64,000 bases of DNA from Archangium violaceum (lineage in GTDB: Bacteria; Myxococcota; Myxococcia; Myxococcales; Myxococcaceae). How positions within the stretch are numbered: the first letter of the stretch is position 1; the number at the start of each line of letters is the position of its first letter. Below the pieces are notes generated by a model. The model saw only the letters and a list, made by a program, of their open reading frames with translations. It searched no databases and was not told the origin of the DNA. A program made the translations under genes and the position numbers. The stretch covers positions 2,073,001 to 2,137,000 of the forward strand of contig NZ_CP069396.1 of assembly GCF_016887565.1 (NCBI RefSeq), read 5' to 3'. This document shows, piece after piece, positions 10,160-17,155 of this stretch.

Positions 10160-10918
10160 TTACACGCCGGTGTTTTTCGCCCCCGTGAGGACGCGGAAGC
10201 TGGTGGGCTTCAGCCCGAGGCGCGCGAGGGCCATGTGGGCCCGGGGGTGGAGGAAGGTGGCCAGCTCCACCTCGCGCTGGTGCGCGTAGCCGCTCTTCAC
10301 CGCCTCGGGCGTGTAGCCCGGGTGGCACATCAGCTCGATGACGCCCTGCTCGGGCAATGTGTCGAGCTGTTGCTCCAGGCGCTCCAGCGTCCAGTAGGCC
10401 TCGGCCCCCGTGTCTCCGAGCAAGTGGTCGTTGGTGGCCACGCCGTGGGCCCGCAGCGCGCGGCGCATGTTCGCGTGGATGGAGCGCACCGGCAGGCGGG
10501 CCACGCGGGCGGCTCGCACCAGGCCCTCGAAGACGCCGGGATGCTGGTGCAGGTGCTTGTGCACGTCCACGTGGGTGGCGGGCTGGCCGAGCAACAGGTC
10601 CAACCGCTCCAGCTGGGCGAGTGTCTCCGCCTCCACCACGTCCGGTGGGAGGTGCTGGACGAGCGCCTCCGAGAAGGCGCCGAGCTGGAGGAATTCACTG
10701 GGGAAGGCGGCCCACACGGGCAGGCCGCGGGCGAGGTTGAGGTGCAGGCCGATGGACAGGCCCCGGGCCTCGTCGGCGGCCGTGTCCGCGTAGGGCGTGT
10801 TCACCATGAAGGTGGCCGAGGAGACGATGCCCTCGTGCATGGAGCGGAGGATGCCGCGGGTGATGGCCGGGTCGTATCCCAGGTCATCGGCGTTGATGAT
10901 GAGGGCGCGCGCGGACAC
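10160..10918 (-). CDS. ChbG/YdjC-family carbohydrate deacetylase
   Basis: A 252-aa member of the YdjC/ChbG family, which removes acetyl groups from chito-oligosaccharides or related N-acetyl sugars with a divalent metal. Visible signatures are the N-terminal IINADDLGYDPAITRGI (metal-binding Asp pair), SIGLHLNLARG (catalytic/metal His), THVDVHKHLHQHP (second His cluster) and ELMCHPGYTP near the C-terminus. The length matches the family. No signal peptide is seen, so the protein is probably cytoplasmic. It is followed at 71 nt by the Cys-repeat lipoprotein gene, which may share its transcript or use its own promoter. Confidence 0.9.
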   Translation of the reverse strand: MSARALIINADDLGYDPAITRGILRSMHEGIVSSATFMVNTPYADTAADEARGLSIGLHLNLARGLPVWAAFPSEFLQLGAFSEALVQHLPPDVVEAETLAQLERLDLLLGQPATHVDVHKHLHQHPGVFEGLVRAARVARLPVRSIHANMRRALRAHGVATNDHLLGDTGAEAYWTLERLEQQLDTLPEQGVIELMCHPGYTPEAVKSGYAHQREVELATFLHPRAHMALARLGLKPTSFRVLTGAKNTGV

Positions 10919-10999
10919 AGCGGGGCTCCTGGGCTCGGCAATGCGACGTCATGCGTACTCCATTCCACCCGCTGGGAGTAGCCTCGGGGCCGTGGAGGC

Positions 11000-13030
11000 T
11001 CAGCGGGCCGGAGCACACCCGGTCGCGAGCGCCCTGGCCTGCTCCGGGAAGCGGGCCTCCAGTGAACGCTTGACCACCTCGACATCGTCCACCCGGCCCG
11101 CGTGGGCGAGCACCTGACAGAGGGAGACGAGGGCGCGCGGGTCCTTGGGCGCGAGCCGATCCGCCTCGCGGTAGGCCCGCTCGGCGCCGGAGATGTTGTC
11201 CTGACGGAAGAGGACCGCCCCCAGGTAGGAGTGGGCGAGCGCGAGCTCCGGCTCCTTGCGCAGCGCGCGCCGCAGCAGGGAGGCGGCCTCGTCCAGCTTG
11301 TCCTGGCGGTAGCGCACGAAGCCCAGCTCCGCGAGCGCCCGGGCGTCCTCGGCGCGGCGCGTCCAGGCCCCCAGCACCTCCGCGGCCTGGTCGAGCTGGC
11401 CGGTGCTCGACAGCAGCAGGCCGTAGCGCGGGGCCACCCGGGCGTCGCGCGGGTGCTTCTCGTACGCCTGGGCGAGGGCCGAGACGGCCCCGGACACGTC
11501 TCCCTGGCGCTCACGCAGCTCGGCGAGGGCCAGGGACGGGCGGACATCCTTGGGGGAGGCGAGCGCGGTGGCCTGTTCGATGGCGCGCTCGGCGCGGCGG
11601 CCCATGCGCAGCTCGGTGCTGGCACGTGCGGCGAGCAGGTGGGCCTCCACGTCCTGGGGGAAGCGCGCGACGAAGGCCTCGGCGACGTCCAGCGCCTCGG
11701 CGGGAGCGCCCGCGGCGAGCAGCAGCGCGCCGGCCCGGGCGAGCTGGGCCGCGGTGGCGCGCTCGTCCTGCCCGAGTCCCTCGAGGGCGGAGACGCGGGC
11801 CTTGGGGGCGGTGGTGGCCTCGGCGGTGGCGAGTCTCTGCGCGGGGGGAGGAGCCTGACGCAGGACCAGGGTGGCCCCACCCCCGAGGGCGAGCAGTCCC
11901 CCGAGCATCGCCACCACGAGGACGAGCTTCCGCTTCCTCGCGGGCGGCGGTGGGGGGGCCGCCTGCACGGCGGGCGCCTCCTGGGGTGGGGCCAGGGCGG
12001 GCGTGTTCACCGGTTGGCGCGCGGGGGCGTTGGTGGCGGAGGGCTGGGAGGGATCGGCGAGCCGGGCGCTGCGGAGGGCCTGCCGCTTCGGGTCGCTGTC
12101 GAGCGGGAAGAGCGACTCCACATAGTCGGCGACCTGCTCGGGGGAGGCCACCTCGGCGGAGCCGCCCACGCGCGCGATGGCCTCGGTGAAGAGCTGGAGG
12201 CTCTCGAAGCGCTCCTGGGGGTCGCGCGCGAGCGCCGTGAGGCAGATGTGCTCCAGGGCGGGAGGCACGGACGGGTCGAGCTCGGTGGGAGGACGAGGGC
12301 GCTCCGTGGCGATGCGGTGGAGGACGACCTCGGTGCTGGGGCCGGAGAAGGGCCGGCGGCCACAGAGCTGCTCGTAGAGCATCACCCCGGCGGCGAAGAT
12401 GTCGGCGCGGTGGTCCACGGCGTTGCCGATGATCATCTCCGGCGACATGTAGAAGAACTTGCCCTTGAGGGTGCCGGGCTCGGTGCCGGAGCCGATGGAC
12501 TCGGCGCGGGCGATACCGAAGTCGATGACCTTCACCGTGCCGCTGACGCCCACGTGGATGTTGTCGGGGGTGAAGTCGCGGTGGACGATGCGCAGCGGGC
12601 GGCCCTCCTCGTCCACGGCGCGGTGGGCGGCATCGAGCCCCCGGCACGCGTCCACGAGGATGCGCAGGGTGATGCCCAGGGGCACGTGCTGGCCGCGCTC
12701 GGCGGCCGCCTGGCGCACCTCGGCGAAGGAGCGGCCCTCGAGCAGCTCCATGGCGATGAAGGGCTCGTTGCCCTCGACGCCGAGCTCCAGGATGGAGACG
12801 ACGTTGGGGTGCTGTATCTGCGCGGTGATGCGGGCCTCGTTGAGGAACATCTGCACCACGCGCCGGTCGGTGAGCATGTGGGGCAGCAGCCGCTTCACGG
12901 CCACGGCCGGACCACGCGAGCCGTCTTCTTCGATGCGACGTCCAAGATACACCTCGGCCATGCCGCCCGTCGCGATGCGCGAGCTCAGGCGGTAGCGGCC
13001 GAACCAGGAAGGATTGCTGTCGGGAACCAC
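11000..13030 (-). CDS. Eukaryote-like Ser/Thr protein kinase with transmembrane segment and TPR repeats
   Basis: A 676-aa membrane kinase. The N-terminal Hanks-type kinase domain (about 10-285) has a Gly loop ATGGMAEVYLG (21-30), the ATP-binding Lys46 (VAVK), catalytic HRD at 150-152 followed by FTPDN, the DFG motif at 170-172, and an SPE-type activation segment (YMSPEM), so it should be active. A Pro/Ala linker and one transmembrane helix (KLVLVVAMLGGLLALGGG, about 364-386) follow. The extracytoplasmic C-terminal half is built of TPR-like 34-residue repeats (ALAELGFVRYRQDKLDEAA, ALAHSYLGAVLFRQDNISGA). This architecture is common in myxobacteria; the TPR domain may sense or recruit an envelope partner. 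No linked substrate gene is evident. Confidence 0.93.
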   Translation of the reverse strand: MVPDSNPSWFGRYRLSSRIATGGMAEVYLGRRIEEDGSRGPAVAVKRLLPHMLTDRRVVQMFLNEARITAQIQHPNVVSILELGVEGNEPFIAMELLEGRSFAEVRQAAAERGQHVPLGITLRILVDACRGLDAAHRAVDEEGRPLRIVHRDFTPDNIHVGVSGTVKVIDFGIARAESIGSGTEPGTLKGKFFYMSPEMIIGNAVDHRADIFAAGVMLYEQLCGRRPFSGPSTEVVLHRIATERPRPPTELDPSVPPALEHICLTALARDPQERFESLQLFTEAIARVGGSAEVASPEQVADYVESLFPLDSDPKRQALRSARLADPSQPSATNAPARQPVNTPALAPPQEAPAVQAAPPPPPARKRKLVLVVAMLGGLLALGGGATLVLRQAPPPAQRLATAEATTAPKARVSALEGLGQDERATAAQLARAGALLLAAGAPAEALDVAEAFVARFPQDVEAHLLAARASTELRMGRRAERAIEQATALASPKDVRPSLALAELRERQGDVSGAVSALAQAYEKHPRDARVAPRYGLLLSSTGQLDQAAEVLGAWTRRAEDARALAELGFVRYRQDKLDEAASLLRRALRKEPELALAHSYLGAVLFRQDNISGAERAYREADRLAPKDPRALVSLCQVLAHAGRVDDVEVVKRSLEARFPEQARALATGCAPAR

Positions 13031-13052
13031 GATGTCCGCAGTCTACGAGGAG

Positions 13053-13496
13053 CTAGGCGTCGTGCAAACCGGCCAGGAAGTCGTTGAAGTTGTCAGCGAC
13101 GGGGTAGATGTCCATTTCCACCGTCACCAGGACGATGCTGGGCTCGTCCGGTGAGTCCCTGTAATCGAAGCACAGGTGCTCGCTGCCCGGTGTCATCGCG
13201 AAGGGATAGATACGGGAAGGGATGTGTGGTTGCAAAATACCGTACGAGTCCCTGACGGCGTATGCCCTCTTGTCTGGATCCGAGGTGATGGTCAAGAGAA
13301 CGCTCATCACATCCCTGACCTTGCCAGCGGAGAAGACGCACGGGGTGGGAGTCATCCCTTGATTCGTCGAGACGAGCTTCTTGTACTCCGCGGGAAGCTC
13401 CGCGCTCCATTCCTGCTCCAGGAGGGCGATCTCTCGCGGAGTGGTTGGGCGAGGTGCATCCCAGACATAGGGCTTCCATCGGATGTCTTGTGTCAT
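13053..13496 (-). CDS. SMI1/KNR4-family immunity protein (predicted antitoxin for the adjacent lipoprotein toxin)
   Basis: A 147-aa SMI1/KNR4-fold protein. Typical features are the N-terminal helix with ELPAEYKKLVSTNQG, a central strand region, IYPFAMTPGSEHLCFDYR, and the closing VADNFNDFLAGL helix. Proteins of this fold are the commonest immunity proteins of bacterial polymorphic toxins and bind the toxin tip. Its ATG overlaps the toxin stop codon by 4 nt (13493-13496), which supports a toxin-immunity pair. The base composition is visibly less GC-rich than the neighbouring kinase gene, as expected for a horizontally shuffled tip/immunity unit. Confidence 0.87.
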   Translation of the reverse strand: MTQDIRWKPYVWDAPRPTTPREIALLEQEWSAELPAEYKKLVSTNQGMTPTPCVFSAGKVRDVMSVLLTITSDPDKRAYAVRDSYGILQPHIPSRIYPFAMTPGSEHLCFDYRDSPDEPSIVLVTVEMDIYPVADNFNDFLAGLHDA

Positions 13497-14998
13497 TGAC
13501 CTCCTCCCCAGATGGCCATCCCTCCTGTGTGCGGAGCGGCGAGCTTATGCTCTCCAAGAAGGATGAGCTGCATCCGACCCACATCCTGGTGGTGATGCCA
13601 GGAGTAGCCGCGTGGTGGAACCATTGACGTCGGTAGTTCTGCGATCATTTCGCGAGTGAGCCCGAGTTCCCTGGCCAGAGCGGGCTCTTGCTCGATTGTC
13701 TGGAAGAGCTTCTGGTTTGCCGCCCTGTAGTGCGCGAAGCGGTTTCCACTCCCAATATGGCTGTCATCTAGAATCGTCTCGAACTTTGTCTCGAACCGGG
13801 GGAACCCATCCTTGTCGAAGTGGATGGTGTTCTCGCCATTCGTGACGGTCTGTCCGGCCCGGTTGCGGCCCAGGTTCTGGATGGGCTTGGGCGGGCTCCT
13901 CGTGCCCTTGTAGGGGAGGATCTTCCCGTCCTCGGTGAGCGTGGGCTTCCGCCACGACTCGATGAATTTCAGTCGGTACCTGCCTGGAGCGCTGGCCTGG
14001 GCCGCCTGGCCAGGGGCGGCCTTGTTTCCGCCGCCATTCGTGCCCTGGGAGGCCATGGCCAGGGCGCCTGGGGCCAGCGTCAGGGTGAGGCTGGCCTGTC
14101 CCACCGCCACCTGCCGCACCTGCCCGACCGCCGCCAGCCGCACTCCCAGTTGCAGCTCGGCCGTGACGCCCGCCTGCGCGGCGCCCGGCAGTCCCGGTGG
14201 CCCCATCATCTGGTTCGCCGTGGAGCCCAGGGCCAGCGTCGCCAGCATCACCAGCAGGCGGCCCGCCTGTGCCCCCATCACCCGGCCGAAGCGCTCTCCG
14301 GCCTCACGCACCTCGGTGAAGGTACGAGCCTGCTCCGTCTCCCGCTCCAGCCGTGCCCAGCCCTCCAGCAGGCCCCACACCGTGTCCAGCCCCAGGTACG
14401 CCACCATGAGGCAGGTGAAGGAGAGGGCAGCGGCCTGTGTGACGGGATTGGGAAACACCAGCATCGCCAGGTAGCCGGCCATCGCGGACGTCACCAGGGA
14501 CTGCAGGGCGACCGGGTCCACCATGTCCATCCACACCCCCACCGCTCCCTCCCACACCGAGCCCAGGGAGAGGGTCAGAGCCAGGGTACGCCGTGCCTCG
14601 GGTCCCAGGTAGAGGCCCTTGCCCAGCAGGGACAGGCAGTCGCCCGGAGTGCTCCGGCGCTCGCACCAGCGGTAGTAGCCGTGCGTCAGCGCCGCCCGCG
14701 CGTCCTCCTGTCCGGCCGGTCCCCAGGAGAGGAGCGCCAGCCGCTGCGGGGGAGGGGAGGGCAGGTCCAACCGGACCACCAGCCGGGCCATGGTGGCATC
14801 GAACTGAGCCTGGGTGAGCTCCACCGGGGCCCTGCGCGCGGGGATGAAGGTGCGTGAAGGGCCTTCCTCCGTTTCCAGGTGGAGCTGGATGCGGCTGAGC
14901 GGGTCTCGCGCGGAGGTGGGGACCGCGGCGGCCCGCCCTCCGCCCGTCGCGCACGCGGCCAGCAGCAGGCCCGCCATCACCAGCAGCAGGCGCATCAT
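13493..14998 (-). CDS. SitA-like polymorphic lipoprotein toxin with C-terminal WHH nuclease domain
   Basis: A 501-aa protein with a lipoprotein signal (MMRLLLVMAGLLLAAC, lipidated Cys16). The trunk (about 30-330) has hydrophobic helices (WMDMVDPVALQSLVTSA, AGYLAMLVFPNPVTQAA) and a REAGERFGRVMG helix. The C-terminal ~130 residues are an HNH/EndoVII-superfamily nuclease with the conserved WHHHQD motif near residue 468, MQLIL, and a terminal HTGG. The trunk resembles the SitA5-type toxins of Myxococcus xanthus, which pass between kin cells by TraA/TraB outer-membrane exchange. That assignment is from recollection of the family and is inference. The downstream overlapping SMI1 gene is the likely immunity partner. 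The frame stays open upstream to 16447, antisense to the amidohydrolase gene; 14998 gives the lipoprotein start. Confidence 0.82.
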   Translation of the reverse strand: MMRLLLVMAGLLLAACATGGGRAAAVPTSARDPLSRIQLHLETEEGPSRTFIPARRAPVELTQAQFDATMARLVVRLDLPSPPPQRLALLSWGPAGQEDARAALTHGYYRWCERRSTPGDCLSLLGKGLYLGPEARRTLALTLSLGSVWEGAVGVWMDMVDPVALQSLVTSAMAGYLAMLVFPNPVTQAAALSFTCLMVAYLGLDTVWGLLEGWARLERETEQARTFTEVREAGERFGRVMGAQAGRLLVMLATLALGSTANQMMGPPGLPGAAQAGVTAELQLGVRLAAVGQVRQVAVGQASLTLTLAPGALAMASQGTNGGGNKAAPGQAAQASAPGRYRLKFIESWRKPTLTEDGKILPYKGTRSPPKPIQNLGRNRAGQTVTNGENTIHFDKDGFPRFETKFETILDDSHIGSGNRFAHYRAANQKLFQTIEQEPALARELGLTREMIAELPTSMVPPRGYSWHHHQDVGRMQLILLGEHKLAAPHTGGMAIWGGGQ

Positions 14999-15298
14999 GT
15001 GGGCCTCGGGGACGGAGCGTTGTCGTGAACCACGATGCCGCGAGTCTACGAGGCGCGCCGCCTGGCACCACCCCCACCTACCCGGGGTGAAGCCCGTGGT
15101 TCTCCGGGTGGGACCGGGCACGTCACACGTCCGTGTCGCGCCGCGTCGTGGATCGGACGTGGAGGACCGGTTTCTCATCCGTTGAGATGCTGTGGCGCGC
15201 CATGACGCGAGGGGAATGCTAACGTGGGCCGGTCGGCGCCCGGGGGCGGGGCGCGCCGACGTCGATTGGTGACGCGAACTGGGACAACCGGAGGGACG
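14999..15298. other. Divergent intergenic region between the toxin and amidohydrolase genes
   Basis: A 300-bp region with no supported gene. It should hold the promoters of both divergent genes. A 12-bp interrupted palindrome (ACACG-TC-CGTGT, 15125-15136) lies near the middle and could be an operator; no clear -35/-10 pair was found. Confidence 0.4.
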
Positions 15299-16579
15299 GT
15301 GGGCACGCTCCTGAAAGGTGGAATCGTCGTCGAGCTCGAACCCGCGTGTGTCGAGCGGGTCGATCTGCGTATCGAGGGCGAGCGCATCGTGGCCCGGGGC
15401 CCGGATCTGCCGGCGGCGCCGGACGACGAGGTCATCGCGCTCTCGGGCAAGCTGGTCTTCCCCGGGCTGGTGAGCGCGCACCAGCGGCTCCACGCGAGCC
15501 TGGGGCGCGGCATGCCCCGGCCGAAGTTGGACGGCTACCAGGACCTGCTGGAGCAGGTGCGCTGGCGCTATGAGGATGCGCTCGACCTGGACGCGGTGCA
15601 GGTGGCCGCGACCGCGGGTGGCCTCGAAGCGCTCCAGTGCGGCACCACCACGCTCTTCGACCTGCACTCCTCGCCCCAGGCGATTCAAGGCTCGCTGCTG
15701 CGGCTGGGGCGGGGGCTGCACGAGGTGGGCGTGCGCGGGGTGCTCTCCTACGCGGTGACGGACCGCAGGGGCGCGGTGGGGCGCGAGGAGGGGCTGGAGG
15801 AGACGGTGTCCTTCACGCGCAAGGCGCGCGGGCGGCTGCGGGGGCAGGTGGGCGCGGCGCCGCTCTTCACCGTCAGCAATGAGGCCCTGGAGGGGCTGGG
15901 CGAGGCGGTGCGGAGCACCAACACCGGGCTGCACGTGCCGCTGGCGGAGGATCCGCTGGACGAGAAGCTGTCGGTGGAGCGCTATGGCTCCTCGCCGGTG
16001 ACGCGGCTGGTGGAGGGCGGGATGCTGTCGCCACAGGCGCTGCTGGCGTACGTGGGGCACCTGTCCTGGCCGGAGCTGGCGCAGCTGTTGCCCTCGGGCG
16101 CGTGGCTGGCGCACACGCCGCGCTCCAACATGGAGAGCGAGGTGGGGTACGCACCGGCGCTCAAGTTCGGCCACCGGGCCACGCTGGGCGCGGACGGGGT
16201 GAGCGCGGACATGTTCGCCGAGGCCCAGGCGGCCTGGTTGCGCTCGCGCGACGCGGGACAGCCCATCGACGTGCTGCGCTACCTGGCCAACGGGCAGCGC
16301 CTGGCCTCGCAGGTGTTCGGCTCGCAGATGGGGCTGATGCGCGAGGGCTCGGTGGCGGACCTGCTCCTCATGGACTACCAGCCCGCCACGCCGCTGACGG
16401 CGGAGAACCTGGCGTGGCACGTGGTGTTCGGCCTGGGCTCGCGCCACGTGGAGTCGGTGATGGTGGACGGCGTGTGGCGCGTCTGGGCGCGCCGGCCCCT
16501 GTCGGTGAACCCGTCGGTGGTGGCGGAGCAGGCGCGCGAGGCCGCCGCGGCCGTCTGGGCGCGCATGGGCCAGAAGTGA
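15299..16579 (+). CDS. SsnA-like amidohydrolase with a degenerate metal site
   Basis: A 426-aa amidohydrolase-superfamily protein, collinear with E. coli SsnA over its length. It keeps scaffold motifs such as GKLVFPGLVSAH, AHTPRSNMESEVGY, LGADGVSADMF, and the C-terminal ADLLLMDYQPATPL and FGLGSRHVESVMVDGVW. The metal ligands are mostly missing. The first H-x-H is HQR (AHQRLHASLGRG), the second H-x-H is HVP (GLHVPLAED), and the HG..LS His appears to be replaced (AYVGHLS). The late Asp (GADG) is kept. It may therefore be non-hydrolytic or bind metal differently. The start is GTG at 15299, with GGAGGGAC just upstream. The peroxiredoxin gene follows 12 nt downstream. Confidence 0.84.
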   Translation: MGTLLKGGIVVELEPACVERVDLRIEGERIVARGPDLPAAPDDEVIALSGKLVFPGLVSAHQRLHASLGRGMPRPKLDGYQDLLEQVRWRYEDALDLDAVQVAATAGGLEALQCGTTTLFDLHSSPQAIQGSLLRLGRGLHEVGVRGVLSYAVTDRRGAVGREEGLEETVSFTRKARGRLRGQVGAAPLFTVSNEALEGLGEAVRSTNTGLHVPLAEDPLDEKLSVERYGSSPVTRLVEGGMLSPQALLAYVGHLSWPELAQLLPSGAWLAHTPRSNMESEVGYAPALKFGHRATLGADGVSADMFAEAQAAWLRSRDAGQPIDVLRYLANGQRLASQVFGSQMGLMREGSVADLLLMDYQPATPLTAENLAWHVVFGLGSRHVESVMVDGVWRVWARRPLSVNPSVVAEQAREAAAAVWARMGQK

Positions 16580-16591
16580 TAAGCCGCGAGC

Positions 16592-17152
16592 ATGCTCATT
16601 CCCATGCTCGTGGCGGGCCTCCTCGTGGGAGCCACGCCCCAGGTCGGAGAAGTCGCTCCTGAGTTCACGGTGGAGGACACCACCGGCAAGACGTACACGC
16701 TGTCCCAGATGGTGAAGAACGGGCCGGTCATCCTGGCCTTCTTCCCCAAGGCCTTCACCAGCGGGTGCACGCGGGAGCTCACGGCGTACCGCGAGCGGTA
16801 CGCGGACATCGAGAAGCTCAGCGGCCAGGTGCTCGCCGTCAGCATGGACGACAAGGAGACGCTGACGAAGTTCAAGGAGTCGCTGAAGGCGCCGTTCGCG
16901 TTCATCCCGGATCCGGAAGGGAAGCTGGCGAGCCTCTACGACGTGAAGACGTCCGACGAGGCGCGGATGCCGGGAATGAAGTTCGCCAACCGCTTCACGT
17001 TCGTGATTGGCGAGGACGGCAAGGTCCTGAAGGTGGAGTCCGGTAAGGACGCCATCGACCCGACCGAGGCGATCGCGTCCTGCCCGCTGCGCAAGAAGGC
17101 GGACACGGCGAAGGGCTCGGACGCGAAGCAGGCCCAGCCCCAGAAGAAGTAG
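16592..17152 (+). CDS. Peroxiredoxin (AhpC/TSA family), probably exported
   Basis: A 186-aa thioredoxin-fold peroxidase that reduces hydroperoxides through a peroxidatic Cys. The active-site motif is [12 protein letters not shown] (P52, T56, Cys59), matching the PxxxT/SxxC rule of Prx/BCP-like proteins. A second Cys near residue 164 (ASCPL) could serve as resolving Cys, though its position is unusual. The N-terminus [16 protein letters not shown] is hydrophobic and looks like a short signal peptide, suggesting a periplasmic site. The C-terminus is a Lys/Gln/Ala-rich tail. It follows the amidohydrolase gene by 12 nt and probably shares its mRNA. It ends 3 nt before the convergent ppc stop codon. 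Confidence 0.88.
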   Translation: MLIPMLVAGLLVGATPQVGEVAPEFTVEDTTGKTYTLSQMVKNGPVILAFFPKAFTSGCTRELTAYRERYADIEKLSGQVLAVSMDDKETLTKFKESLKAPFAFIPDPEGKLASLYDVKTSDEARMPGMKFANRFTFVIGEDGKVLKVESGKDAIDPTEAIASCPLRKKADTAKGSDAKQAQPQKK

Positions 17153-17155
17153 TCC

